Source: SG8-30 sp963715485
GTDB taxonomy: Bacteria; Pseudomonadota; Gammaproteobacteria; Steroidobacterales; Steroidobacteraceae
NCBI GenBank assembly: GCA_963715485.1
Contig: OY970244.1
Span: forward strand, 3,062,582 to 3,126,581
DNA length: 64,000 bases
Direction: 5' to 3'
Shown: one piece after another, positions 43,401 through 51,658 of the stretch
Position numbering within the stretch: position 1 is the stretch's first letter
Layout: the number at the start of each line of letters is the position of its first letter
Position numbers and translations under genes: made by a program
Notes under the pieces: model-generated
What the model saw: only the letters and a program-made list of their open reading frames with translations
Database searches by the model: none
What the model was told of the DNA's origin: nothing

Positions 43401-43616
43401 CGATGGAACGTGTGTGACCCTGACCTCGGCGCCGGCAACGGCGCTGCCGTTGGCGTCGACGACGATACCGCCGATCTGGGCGGAGGTTTCCTGCGCGCGC
43501 GCCTCGGGAGCGAACGCAAATCCGGCTGCCAGGCCGAAACCGGTGGCGATTGCGGGTGCGGCAAGAATCGAGGACACAGCCATGGCGAGCCGGGTCGAGT
43601 TACGGCGGGCGGACAT
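40437..43616 (-). CDS. TonB-dependent receptor, Oar-like with N-terminal carboxypeptidase-regulatory domain
   Basis: Large outer-membrane receptor of 1059 residues. The signal peptide runs to about residue 42 (FAPEARA-QE). Residues about 45-130 form a CarboxypepD-regulatory beta sandwich (IGGIVVDANGSAVAGAEVRV), followed by a plug domain (about 150-270) and a 22-strand barrel ending in Phe (RIEF). Oar-like receptors import large or protein-bound nutrients driven by TonB. It is a single-gene unit: an intrinsic terminator follows, and a 304-base gap with a strong palindrome precedes the start. The ligand is unknown. Confidence 0.9.
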   Translation of the reverse strand: MSARRNSTRLAMAVSSILAAPAIATGFGLAAGFAFAPEARAQETSAQIGGIVVDANGSAVAGAEVRVTHVPSGTSSSATTNASGQFVVTGLRVGGPYSVTASSQGNQGAAIENVYTELGRREALTLALTPMTQLAEVQVTAAGTQATAIGVGAEFSAETIASQASIKRDLKDTLQIDPKAWVDATNSDALEVAGVNSKYNSITVDGVRQSDDFGINNSGYPTLRSPVSLDAVEAVALLSAPFDVQYSSFRGSTINVVTKSGTNEFSGSAFYYKYDDSLVGDKSRDDKLDFQFDNETYGASLGGPIIKDRLFFFASYEKLDRTAPQDYGPTGSGAAIEVPGISQDEYEGIIQITRDVYGYDPGTTLSSLPETDEKILAKLDWNITDTQRASFSYQNTDGNVVVQSNNSAGGRDLSTPSDWYNLAIKLESYSLQLFSDWSDLFATEFKASRKEVVTTQESLFGTDFANFRVLTGAPGGGEVFIGADVFRQANELSNDLDQIKLKGNFFLGDHTLSVGYEREMLDIFNLFVPRSKGEYYFSSIANYQARIANRLDYSNAYTNDARDGAASFGYNVDALYVQDTWKVTPEFELQGGVRFEKFSSGDKPLLNTNFESRYGFDNQETLDGRDLFMPRLGFNWQLDDATLLRGGIGLFGGGTPNVWVSNSFSNDGVTVVQASGVGDELLNVDGYNIPQSVQDKLLPGDGAVNAIFPNFEVPSQWRYNLGIEHYFADDWKLTVDLMHSEVEKEVVWQDIRLTQTGTAPDGRPIYTQNADGRPSFVQDLILGNTSKGSSTIFTIDLSKAWVTQAGLIDMYLGYGHQDVEDVNPGQSSTASSNWDKLSTADPNNPVLATSDYEIEHRFTLALNWKKAFFKDAYTSAGLFLDRRSGRPYSYTFARGGTTFGDPRQNSRERQLFYVPLENDPLVTYSTPEFGVAVNEFISGSDLDRYRGQIAPRNAFNSPWVTTANLRLAQEIPLGLKDLRAVLTLDIENLANLINSDWGRLSQVSFHYQAPVLVAKIDAATNQYVYSPINTDDPVPQKAFYSLSALPSVWRIQMGFRIEF

Positions 43617-43920
43617 TTTTGTTTCTCCCCTGAACCTGTGGTGGGTTAGCGACAGGGCCGCTATTTGAGCGCGAGAATGTTACAGCACCGTTGAGGTACG
43701 GCTGCAACTGCGATTTACGCAGTTGCATGAACCAGATTGGTGCCCGGCGGCGCGATTTGGGGATCCGGCAGGTGCACGACTGTGGCTGGAAAACATCAAT
43801 ATCATCAGAGGAGACTTAGAAACCATCTGTATCTAGCTGAAAAGACGGTGGTACCGAGATCCTTCCCCAACCGGGCGACGGCCCCGCGACCGAAGGCCCC
43901 GTCTTGCTCGCCCTCGTCGC
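43617..43920. other. intergenic region upstream of the Oar-like receptor
   Basis: A 304-base gap between the end of the GMC oxidoreductase gene and the receptor start, both on the minus strand. It holds the 25-bp palindrome at 43704-43728 about 88 bases before the receptor ATG. No reading frame with coding character and no clear sigma-70 promoter was found. Confidence 0.5.
43704..43728. repeat. 25-bp palindrome before the TonB receptor gene
   Basis: TGCAACTGCG and CGCAGTTGCA, a perfect 10-bp inverted repeat around attta. It could be a protein operator or, if transcribed, a leader hairpin. There is no T-tract after it on either strand, so a terminator for the upstream GMC gene is unlikely. 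Confidence 0.6.
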
Positions 43921-45504
43921 CTACGCCGCCAGGATCAGGTCCGCCGCCTTCTCCGCGATCATGATCGTCGGGGCGTTGGTATTGCCACCGATCAGGGTCG
44001 GCATCACAGAGGCATCTACGACGCGGAGACGCTCCAGCCCGCGGACCCGCAACTGCGGGTCGACCACGGCCATGTCGTCGACGCCCATGCGACACGTGCC
44101 GACCGGGTGATAAATCGTGTCGCCGCGCCGGCGCATCCAGTCGACGATCTCGTCGTCCGATCGCGCCTCGCCGGTGTACATCTCGCCGTCGCGGTGCTTC
44201 ACCAACGGGTCGCTGTCCATGATGTTGCGTGCGGCCTTGACCCCCGCGAGCAGCTCCTGAACGTCATCGTCGTGGGCCAGGAAGTTCGGGTCGATGAGCG
44301 GCGCAGCAGACGGGTCGCGCGAAGCCAACCGGACGCTTCCGCGGCTTTTCGGCCGCAGGACGCAGACGTGACAGCTCATGCCGTAACCGTAGTGCAGGTT
44401 GCGCGCATGGTCGTCTACCAGCCCGTTGACGAAGTGCAGCTGCAGGTCCGGCCGGTCGAGTCCGGCGCGCGAGCGGATGAATGCCCCTGCCTCCGCGAAA
44501 TTGGTGGTCAGCATGCCGCGACCGTGATGATAGAACTCCCACAGCCCCTTGAGGCCCTTGAGACCCGAGCGGACCGTGAGGCCAAACAGGTCCTTGCTCG
44601 GCGAGCGATAGCAGAGCGCCAGGTCGACGTGATCGACCAGCCCCGACCCGACGCCAGGCAACTCATGGCGCGTGGGCAGGCTGTGACGCTCCAACTCATC
44701 GATGGGACCGATTCCCGACAGCAAAAGTAACTGCGGTGATCCATAGCTCCCTGCACACAGGACCACTTCGCGCGTAGCCTCGATGGTCTCCGATCGTCCG
44801 CGAAGGCGGGCTTGTACGCCTGCAGCGCGGCCACCGGAGACGACCACTGCCTCGGCCCGGCTATGGGTCAGTACTGCCAGGTTCGGCCGGCCCGAAGCCG
44901 GGCGCAGGAAGGCGACTGCGCTGCTGCAGCGGCGGCCCATGCGCTGGGTCACCTGGTAGAGGCCCGCACCCTCCTGGCTCGCACCGTTGAAGTCGCGGTT
45001 TTCCGGGATGCCCTGCCGGCGCGCCGAATCGACGAAGGCGCGCGATGCAGGCACGGGCTCGAGCAGGTCCGATACGGTGAGTTCGCCGCCGACGCCATGA
45101 AATTCGTCCGCGCCGCGCGCCTGATCCTCCGAACGAATGAAGTACGGCAGCACGTCGGCGTAGCCCCAGCCGTCATTGCCGAGCGCCGCCCAGTCGTCGT
45201 AGTCCGCGCGGTGTCCGCGCACGTAGATCATGGCATTGATGGAACTCGACCCACCGAGCGTGCGTCCTCGCGGCTGGTAGCCTCGCCTCCCATTGAGCCC
45301 AGGCTGTGGCACCGTCTCGTAGGCCCAATTGACGTGCCTGGTGGGGACGATGCCCAGTACGCCGGCCGGGATGTGAATCAACGGCGAGTTATCGGCGGGT
45401 CCCGCCTCGAGCAGGCAGACCGTCAGCGCAGGATCTGCGCTCAGGCGATTGGCCAGCACACATCCGGCGGAACCGCCGCCGACGATGACATAGTCGAAGC
45501 GCAT
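43921..45504 (-). CDS. GMC-family FAD oxidoreductase (choline/alcohol dehydrogenase-like)
   Basis: Glucose-methanol-choline family flavoenzyme, 527 residues. The FAD-binding GGGSAGCVLANRLS starts at residue 9, the GMC signature 1 region is RGRTLGGSSSINAMIYVRG, and signature 2 is GSYGSPQLLLLSGIG. The catalytic histidine is in IYHPVGTCRMG and a second active-site position is in GGNTNAPTIMIAEKAADLI. It should oxidise a primary or cyclic alcohol; substrates cannot be named. I start at the ATG at 45504 (MRFDYVIVGGG) and reject the much longer upstream frame. It is divergent from the M48 peptidase gene. Confidence 0.92.
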   Translation of the reverse strand: MRFDYVIVGGGSAGCVLANRLSADPALTVCLLEAGPADNSPLIHIPAGVLGIVPTRHVNWAYETVPQPGLNGRRGYQPRGRTLGGSSSINAMIYVRGHRADYDDWAALGNDGWGYADVLPYFIRSEDQARGADEFHGVGGELTVSDLLEPVPASRAFVDSARRQGIPENRDFNGASQEGAGLYQVTQRMGRRCSSAVAFLRPASGRPNLAVLTHSRAEAVVVSGGRAAGVQARLRGRSETIEATREVVLCAGSYGSPQLLLLSGIGPIDELERHSLPTRHELPGVGSGLVDHVDLALCYRSPSKDLFGLTVRSGLKGLKGLWEFYHHGRGMLTTNFAEAGAFIRSRAGLDRPDLQLHFVNGLVDDHARNLHYGYGMSCHVCVLRPKSRGSVRLASRDPSAAPLIDPNFLAHDDDVQELLAGVKAARNIMDSDPLVKHRDGEMYTGEARSDDEIVDWMRRRGDTIYHPVGTCRMGVDDMAVVDPQLRVRGLERLRVVDASVMPTLIGGNTNAPTIMIAEKAADLILAA

Positions 45505-45729
45505 GCGCCTCCAATCAGGCGATCCGGCTGCGGCAACCAGGAGGAATGCTTTGCAGCCACATGACCTGTGGTTCAAGCTTTGGTGCGCGCGAACCCAAAA
45601 GCAACCCCGGCTGGGGATTTCCACGCTGATGTCCGGACTTAGGTTGCGCTCCCTAGTATTGTTGCGGGCCGCTCGTGACTCACGTCGATCCGCTATATTC
45701 GCGGTTTCAGAAACCTCCATGGAGGCAGG

Positions 45730-46566
45730 ATGCTTCGCAAGATCACGGTGCTCGTCATCACCGCAGTCGTCATGGTCGCCTGCGCGACCAGCCCGACCGG
45801 CCGGCGGCAGTTGATGCTGGTCTCCGAAGACCAGGCCATCAGTGCATCGAAGCAGGCCTACGTCCAGGACATGAGCAAGCTCAAGGCCGAGGGCAAGCTG
45901 GTCACGGACCCGCGGTTGCTCGGCCGTGTCGAACGCATCACCGAGAGGCTGGTCGCGCAGGCCGTGATCATGCGCCCCGACTCCGCGCGCTGGGACTGGA
46001 GCGTCGAGGTCATCGACGAGCCCAAGACGGTCAACGCTTGGTGCATGGCCGGCGGCCGGATGGCCGTGTACACCGGCCTGATACTGAAGGTGGACCCGAC
46101 CGATGACGAGCTGGCACAGGTGATGGGCCACGAAATCAGCCACGCCCTGGCCAACCACACGGCGGAGAAAATGTCCGTATCCATGGCCTCGCAGCTCGGC
46201 ATCGTTGCGGCAGGGATCGCCTCCGACAAGCCGGGCCAGACCATGGCCATGGCGGCCGCAGCCGCGGCGCTGGCGGTCAGTCTGCCCAACAGCCGCGCCG
46301 CGGAGGCGGAGGCCGACCGCATCGGCATCGAGCTGGCCGCCAAGGCCGGCTACGACCCGCGGGCCGCCGCAACACTTTGGCAGAAGATGGAAGCAGTGGG
46401 AGGCAGCGCGCCGCCGGCGTTCCTGAGCACGCATCCCGGACCGGAACAGCGGCAGCAGAAGCTGGCGCAGCTGGCTCCCAAGATGCAGCCTTACTATGCG
46501 GCGGCCGCGAACCCGCCCTTGCACCCGGTACGCGTCGGGGCCGAGGCACGCGGCGGCAGCGGCTGA
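45730..46566 (+). CDS. M48-family metallopeptidase lipoprotein (LoiP-like)
   Basis: Zinc protease lipoprotein of 278 residues. The signal peptide ends in a lipobox with Cys18 (MVAC). The HExxH zinc motif is H134-E135-x-x-H138 in GHEISHALANH, and the third ligand lies in the SRAAEAEADRIG segment near residue 192. The order NAWCMAGGRMAVYTGLI before the active site matches outer-membrane M48 proteases such as LoiP and YcaL, which act in envelope quality control. The ATG has GGAGG five bases upstream, within a CCTCCATGGAGG palindrome. The phospholipase-D family lipoprotein gene follows 22 bases later. Confidence 0.92.
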   Translation: MLRKITVLVITAVVMVACATSPTGRRQLMLVSEDQAISASKQAYVQDMSKLKAEGKLVTDPRLLGRVERITERLVAQAVIMRPDSARWDWSVEVIDEPKTVNAWCMAGGRMAVYTGLILKVDPTDDELAQVMGHEISHALANHTAEKMSVSMASQLGIVAAGIASDKPGQTMAMAAAAAALAVSLPNSRAAEAEADRIGIELAAKAGYDPRAAATLWQKMEAVGGSAPPAFLSTHPGPEQRQQKLAQLAPKMQPYYAAAANPPLHPVRVGAEARGGSG

Positions 46567-46588
46567 GGATCCGAAGAAGGACTGAACG

Positions 46589-48127
46589 ATGACGCGGACG
46601 ATGCGCTGGCTACTGCCCCCCCTGCTGCTGCTGGCGGCAGCCTGCGCACCCCTGCCGGAACGGCCGGTGCTGCCCGACGAAGAGGCGATCCCGGTCGCTG
46701 CCGGTGACGGTGCGATCGACGAACTGGTCGCGCCGATCGAGGCGCGCCATCCGGGACAGTCCGGTTTCCGGCTGGTCAGCGACGGCCGCGAGGCTTTCGC
46801 CATCCGCCATCGCACGGCCCGGATGGCGGCCCGCAGCCTGGACGTGCAGACCTACATCTGGCACCAGGACCTGACCGGCCTGGTGCTGGCCGCGGCGCTG
46901 CTGGAAGCCGCCGAACGCGGGGTCAAGGTGCGCCTGCTGCTCGATGACATGGACGCACGCGCCAAGCAGTACACGATGGCCGCGCTGGACACCCACCCGA
47001 ACATCGAGATTCGGGTCTTCAACCCGCTGGCCTCACGTTCCGGGACGATGTCCATGGCCTTCGAGTTCCTCGGGAATTTCGGGCGCCTCAACCACCGGAT
47101 GCACAACAAGTCGTGGATCGCGGACAACCGCCTCGCGATGGTGGGTGGCCGCAACCTCGGCGACGAATACTTCGGCGCCAGCGAGGAGGTCAATTTCGTC
47201 GATCTCGACTTCGTCATGGTGGGCCCGGTGGTGCGCGACGTGTCCGCTTCGTTCGACCGGTTCTGGAACTCTCCCGCCACCTTTCCGGTGACCGTCCTGC
47301 AGGAGGAACCGCTGGACGATGCGGCCTTGCAGGCGCTGCGGGACCGCTTCGCCCCGGCCTACGAGGAGGCGAGGCGGAGCGCTTACGCCGAGTCGCTGCG
47401 GCGGAACGATGCGATCCAGCGCCTGACCGCAGGCGACTGGCCGATGACCTGGACCGGAGAGTACCGGTTCGTGTCCGACGATCCCCTGAAGGCGAAGAAG
47501 GAAGAGAGCCTCGACCGCTCCGCCGTGGCGGTGGCCCTGCGCGAGGCGATCCGCGAGACACGGCGCGGCATCGCCATCATCTCCCCTTACTTCGTGCCGG
47601 GCCAGTCCGCCACGGACTGGCTCGTCGATGCCGCCCAGGCCGGCAAGGAGGTGGGCATCCTCACGAACTCACTGGCGGCCAACGACGTCGCCGCCGTGCA
47701 CGGCGGTTACTCGAAGTACCGGACCGAACTGCTGGAGGGCGGGGTCACGCTGTGGGAGCTCAAGCCGGAGGGGGGAACCGCGACCGGTTCCAGTCTGTTC
47801 GGCTCGAGCGGTGCGAGCCTGCACACGAAGGCCCTGACCATCGACGGCGAGCTGCTGTTCGTCGGCAGCTTCAACCTGGATCCACGCTCGGCCATCCTGA
47901 ACACGGAACAAGGGGTGTTCGTGGGCAGTCCGGAGCTGTCACGCCAGTTCGCGGGCCTGTTCGCGCGCCAGACCGCTCCGGAGCGTGCCTGGCGGGTCTC
48001 GCTGGTCGACGGCGAGCTGCGCTGGTCGGACGGCACGCAGGAGCTCGACAACGAACCGCTGGCCTCCGGCTGGCGACGCTTCCAGGCCTGGTTCGCCCGG
48101 GTGTTCCCTATCGAGGCGCAGCTCTAG
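46589..48127 (+). CDS. phospholipase D family lipoprotein (ClsC-like)
   Basis: PLD-superfamily protein of 512 residues with two HKD motifs: H172-x-K174-x4-D179 (HNKSWIAD) and H412-x-K414-x4-D419 (HTKALTID), each followed by the GG/GS-x-N element (GGRN and GSFN). The length and the VGGRNLGDEYFG segment resemble ClsC-type cardiolipin synthases, but here the N-terminus is a lipoprotein signal with Cys19 (LAAAC), so it should sit on the periplasmic side of a membrane. It follows the M48 lipoprotein gene by 22 bases, probably one transcript, and overlaps the 3' end of hemH by four bases. Confidence 0.9.
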   Translation: MTRTMRWLLPPLLLLAAACAPLPERPVLPDEEAIPVAAGDGAIDELVAPIEARHPGQSGFRLVSDGREAFAIRHRTARMAARSLDVQTYIWHQDLTGLVLAAALLEAAERGVKVRLLLDDMDARAKQYTMAALDTHPNIEIRVFNPLASRSGTMSMAFEFLGNFGRLNHRMHNKSWIADNRLAMVGGRNLGDEYFGASEEVNFVDLDFVMVGPVVRDVSASFDRFWNSPATFPVTVLQEEPLDDAALQALRDRFAPAYEEARRSAYAESLRRNDAIQRLTAGDWPMTWTGEYRFVSDDPLKAKKEESLDRSAVAVALREAIRETRRGIAIISPYFVPGQSATDWLVDAAQAGKEVGILTNSLAANDVAAVHGGYSKYRTELLEGGVTLWELKPEGGTATGSSLFGSSGASLHTKALTIDGELLFVGSFNLDPRSAILNTEQGVFVGSPELSRQFAGLFARQTAPERAWRVSLVDGELRWSDGTQELDNEPLASGWRRFQAWFARVFPIEAQL

Positions 48128-49164
48128 CTGGAAGTCACGCCGGGCCAGCCCTGCATCTGGCGCCTGATGATGGCGGCCAACGCCCGCGCATGGACGTCGT
48201 CGTCGTTGAGCGCCGGCACCAGCGTGAAGGTGTTGCCGCCTGCCTCGAGGTACTGGTGGCGGTACTCGACACCCAGTTCCTCGAGCGTCTCGAGGCAGTC
48301 CACGCTGAAGGCTGGCGAGGCCACCGTGACGTCCCTGACGCCCTGGGTGAGGAGTTCCTGCAGCCGCTCGTCGGTGTAGGGCTGCAGCCATTCGGTCGGC
48401 CCGAACCGCGACTGGAAGCTCATGGACCAGTCGCCCGGCCCGAGCCCGAGGCGCGTCGCGATCAGTTCGGACATGCGGGTCGCCTGGGCCCGGTAAGGGT
48501 CGCCCTTCTCCACGTACTTCACCGGGATGCCGTGGTAGGACAGCAGCAGGTGCGAGCGCCCGCCGGCCTCGGCCCAGGACTGCTCTATCCGCGCCGCGAA
48601 GGCGTCCACGTAGCCCGGGTCGTCGTGATAGTCGCGGATGAAGCGCAGCTCGGGCACCGCGCGGCGGCGCATCAGCACCCGCGCGACGGCGTCGAACACG
48701 GCGCCTGTGGTGGTTCCCGAATACTGCGGGTACATCGGCAGCACCAGCAGGTGGGTGATGCCGTCACGGAACAGGCCCTCGAGCACGGCCTTCACCGAGG
48801 GCTTGCCATAGGTCATCGCCAGCGCGACACGAACGTCCTCGCCGAGGCTGGCGTGCAGCTCGCGCTCCAGCTTGGCGGTGAGGCGCTCGGAGTAGCGCAG
48901 CAGCGGCGAGCCGTCCTCGAGCCAGATCTTGGCGTAGGCTGCCGCCGACTTGCGTGGGCGGAAAGTGAGGATCGGGCCGTAGAGGATCGGCCACCAGGCG
49001 TAGGGACAGAGTTCGATGACGCGCCGGTCGCGCAGGAACTGCCCGAGGTAGCGCCGCACGGGGCCATAGGTCGGCGCGTCGGGCGTGCCGAGGTTGACCA
49101 GCAGCACGCCGATGCGCTGCTGGTGGGTTCCAGCCAGTTCCGGCAAGCCGCGGTATCGGCCCAT
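48124..49164 (-). CDS. hemH: ferrochelatase
   Basis: Ferrochelatase, 346 residues, inserts ferrous iron into protoporphyrin IX, the last step of haem synthesis, at the inner membrane. The N-terminal GVLLVNLGTPDAPT and the active-site LLLSYHGIPVKYVEKGDPY (His211) are typical, and SPAFSVDCLETLEELG carries the conserved glutamate. No extra cysteine cluster of the 2Fe-2S type is visible. It stands alone, converging on the PLD gene with a four-base overlap. Confidence 0.96.
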   Translation of the reverse strand: MGRYRGLPELAGTHQQRIGVLLVNLGTPDAPTYGPVRRYLGQFLRDRRVIELCPYAWWPILYGPILTFRPRKSAAAYAKIWLEDGSPLLRYSERLTAKLERELHASLGEDVRVALAMTYGKPSVKAVLEGLFRDGITHLLVLPMYPQYSGTTTGAVFDAVARVLMRRRAVPELRFIRDYHDDPGYVDAFAARIEQSWAEAGGRSHLLLSYHGIPVKYVEKGDPYRAQATRMSELIATRLGLGPGDWSMSFQSRFGPTEWLQPYTDERLQELLTQGVRDVTVASPAFSVDCLETLEELGVEYRHQYLEAGGNTFTLVPALNDDDVHARALAAIIRRQMQGWPGVTSS

Positions 49165-49318
49165 GCGTCCCCTCCGTCGAAGGGCGACATCTTAGCGGCG
49201 CGACCCGCGATTACCAATTTGCAGTGACTCTCGCCGCGATTGAGGGTCTCGGTGAGCTTGCGGGAACCTGGACGAGCGCGCTGCCTGGGTAGCAGACGGC
49301 ATGTCTGGGGCGAGAGAT

Positions 49319-49346
49319 CCGGCCCGGCATGATACTGCCGGGCCGG
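49319..49346 (-). terminator. hairpin after the 174-residue secreted protein gene
   Basis: A perfect 11-bp stem, ccggcccggca against tgccgggccgg, loop tgatac, starting 13 bases after the stop. The tail on the minus strand (atctctcg) is only weakly U-rich, so termination is likely but not certain. Confidence 0.55.
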
Positions 49347-49358
49347 TCACCACGGCGC

Positions 49359-49883
49359 TTACCTGATGCGCTCCGCATCCGCTTTCGCGCACCCGGGCGG
49401 CCGCCACTGGCTCCCACCCGCATCAAAGAAGAACACGTCCGCATCGCTGGTCCAATGATCCCGGTCCAGCAGCTGGATGCCTTGCTCGAGTCTCTGCGTA
49501 CCGCGCTGGTACGGCGGCGTCGGCGGCGGCAGCGGAGGACTCACGGTGAAGTTGATGAAGGCTTCGAACACTGAATGGTAGTAGTTGGGGCCGGTCCGCT
49601 CCCAGTAGCCATGACCAGCGCTGCGCTGGCCCGGCTGGAACGTCGCATTCGACGTCGTTTCTGACATCGTGCCACCTTCCGCAAAGGTCAGGAATGACCG
49701 GAAAGAGAACTGCGGGAATTCAGTCCCGATCGCGCAGTCGTATGGCGTGATCGTCACCCGCCACGCGCCGACCAGCGTATCCGCGGCTTTCCAGCGTCCT
49801 CCCTCATCCGCCATGGCCGATCCTGCCGCCAGGCAGACGGTCAGCACCAGCGCCGTCGCCCGGATCCTCTTGCTCGCTTTCAT
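49359..49883 (-). CDS. secreted protein of unknown function
   Basis: A 174-residue exported protein with a signal peptide (cleavage after AAGSAMA, about residue 25). The mature part is rich in aromatic residues, with LVGAWRVTITPYDCAIGT near the start, FRSFLTFAEGGTMSET, a proline stretch (PPLPPPTPPY) and GGSQWRPPGCAKADAERIR at the end. The two cysteines could form one disulfide. I do not recognise a family; lipocalin-like extracytoplasmic proteins often begin with a similar LxGxW motif. It has its own leader with a TTCA repeat array upstream. Confidence 0.7.
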   Translation of the reverse strand: MKASKRIRATALVLTVCLAAGSAMADEGGRWKAADTLVGAWRVTITPYDCAIGTEFPQFSFRSFLTFAEGGTMSETTSNATFQPGQRSAGHGYWERTGPNYYHSVFEAFINFTVSPPLPPPTPPYQRGTQRLEQGIQLLDRDHWTSDADVFFFDAGGSQWRPPGCAKADAERIR

Positions 49884-49949
49884 GACTGCGTCCTCCGATT
49901 GGACGGCGGGATTGCCGTCCTTCGGATTGCACGGTCACACAGGCGATCC

Positions 49950-49994
49950 TGAAAGCTCTTTGGCCGGTCCTGAAATGAACTGAAATGAACTGAA
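49950..49994 (-). promoter_or_regulatory. TTCA direct-repeat array upstream of the secreted protein gene
   Basis: On the minus strand TTCA occurs at + strand starts 49991, 49981 and 49971, exactly 10 bp apart, and again 21 bp further at 49950. The first units are the longer repeat CAGTTCATTT-like 10-mers. The array lies 67-111 bases before the start codon, where an activator would bind. Confidence 0.5.
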
Positions 49995-50021
49995 ATAACC
50001 TGCAGCCATGCCTGCGACTGC

Positions 50022-51578
50022 CTAATTCGGCACGGTCACGTTGAACGGCAGCGAGAACTGCAGGCAATCCAATGGGCACAATTCTGGGTTGACCCCACCC
50101 ATGCGGCCCGTGACGACGACACCTGGAGCGAAGGCCCCATGAGTATCAGTGGTCAGGCGAACGCTGACGTTCTGCACCAGCATCGCACCCGACAGCCATT
50201 GACGGACAAGATCAAGCGACGAGTTGATTCGTCCACCGAAGGTGCTGTTATCGACCACCAAGGGGATCCCTCCCTCAATTGCCAGCAGAATCAGCGGTTC
50301 TTGAGCGCCGACGACATAATCGCAGACGCCCTCGGTTACGGCATTGCACAGGTAATCACCGTCGACGCCCACGAGGAAGAGCTGGACATCGGCCGCGCGT
50401 GCGGCAGCAACGATCTTCCGTCGCTGCTCTGTGCATCGCGCTGGCGTCCCGCAGGTGGAGTCCGATCCATGGGAGACGATCACGAGACCGCGCCGTAGAT
50501 CAGACGGCGTATGGGTCGCCATGAATTCCACGCCGGCAACAATGGCGTCATACAACGGCGCCCCGCCTCCGACGAGACCGGACAGGTCCTGCAATACCTC
50601 AAATGCCTCGGGCCGGCTGGTCACGAACCCGGGCGCCTCGACCGGGAAGAAAGTTACCGGTTGCTGTGGCAGTTTCGACAAGCTGCCCGAGGGGTCGTCG
50701 CTGGCAAACGCGGCCAGCGCGAGACGGGTGTCGGGCAGTAGCGCGTCCGCGAACAACTTGGAAGCAAACAAACGCTGCTCGTTCGGAGCCAAGTCTGGCG
50801 AGAGGCCCGCATCGCTCTGGTCGATCAGCAGGCCAACTGCCCAGGGCTGCGGCTCACCCTGAATAGCCTCGACAATGCCAAGGTCCTTGAGCCCCCCGAA
50901 GGAATAGGAAATGTCGCTGCCGTCGGCGGCGCGAATGCACCTCGGACCCAGCTGGGCCAGCTCGTCGCCGGTTCGCGCGGTGCAATCGGCCACCACGGTA
51001 CGGTACGTAGTCAAGCTTCCATCATCGAACCATGACGAGCCGACACGGGCGTTGGTGACCGCCACCCGTATCGTGACGTCGAGGCTGCGGCCGTCCGCGC
51101 TGATGCCGCCGGGGTTCACGGTCGCCGCCAATACCGCGGCCACAGGCGAGGTCCCAGGCTCGAGCTGTCGCGACAGCTCGAGCACCTTGCCCTTCTCGAC
51201 TGTAATTGAATCGGGAGCGCCGCAAGTGTGGCCACGCACTGGGTGGTCGGCGCACACCCGGGCCCTACCCCCTGGGACATTTTCGAACTGGACCGCCCCG
51301 TCGGAGCCGGAACGCAGGGTAACGGTCGAGGCGGAACCTAGCCACGACACCGAGGCGCCGGCAACCGGGTCACCGAACACGTCGGTGACCTTCGCCCTGA
51401 CAGTGCCCGTTCCAGCCGCCCCCGTACCGCCGGGAGGATCTGATGGCTCTCCTGCGGACGGCGCGGAGCCGCCGCCGCTCCCACATCCGGCCAACCCGGC
51501 CGCCATCCAGGTGACGACCGCCATGATGGCGAGTCTTCGCCCCTGGCGATCCAGCTTTGTCGTCCTGATCGAATACAT
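50022..51578 (-). CDS. lipoprotein with Ig-like and von Willebrand A-like domains
   Basis: Predicted lipoprotein of 518 residues. The lipobox LAGC has Cys32, followed by a Gly/Ser/Pro-rich linker. Residues about 57-110 look like a carboxypeptidase-regulatory or Ig-like sandwich (VRAKVTDVFGDPVAGASVSW). From about 245 a VWA-like fold begins (AVGLLIDQSDAGLS, with a partial DxS metal motif) and continues through RRGLVIVSHGSDSTCG and VQLFLVGVDGD. The start at 51578 is chosen because the 14 upstream codons are not signal-like. VWA lipoproteins often take part in adhesion or complex assembly on the surface. A TTCA array lies upstream, like that of the next gene. Confidence 0.75.
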   Translation of the reverse strand: MYSIRTTKLDRQGRRLAIMAVVTWMAAGLAGCGSGGGSAPSAGEPSDPPGGTGAAGTGTVRAKVTDVFGDPVAGASVSWLGSASTVTLRSGSDGAVQFENVPGGRARVCADHPVRGHTCGAPDSITVEKGKVLELSRQLEPGTSPVAAVLAATVNPGGISADGRSLDVTIRVAVTNARVGSSWFDDGSLTTYRTVVADCTARTGDELAQLGPRCIRAADGSDISYSFGGLKDLGIVEAIQGEPQPWAVGLLIDQSDAGLSPDLAPNEQRLFASKLFADALLPDTRLALAAFASDDPSGSLSKLPQQPVTFFPVEAPGFVTSRPEAFEVLQDLSGLVGGGAPLYDAIVAGVEFMATHTPSDLRRGLVIVSHGSDSTCGTPARCTEQRRKIVAAARAADVQLFLVGVDGDYLCNAVTEGVCDYVVGAQEPLILLAIEGGIPLVVDNSTFGGRINSSLDLVRQWLSGAMLVQNVSVRLTTDTHGAFAPGVVVTGRMGGVNPELCPLDCLQFSLPFNVTVPN

Positions 51579-51658
51579 CACGGTCGTGCCCTCCCCCTGG
51601 TGCGGCCGGGCGGCGCCCATGGCCTCCCGATCTGGGGTTCACCGTGGCAGGACCGGGG

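Noticed and set aside
45505..46815. A long N-terminal extension of the GMC oxidoreductase frame
   Set aside because: The extension is antisense to the M48 protease gene and low in complexity; the family start MRFDYVIVGGG is at 45504.
47113..49227. A 704-codon + strand frame running through the PLD gene and hemH
   Set aside because: It uses a second frame of the PLD gene and the antisense of hemH; no conserved sequence and arginine-rich composition.
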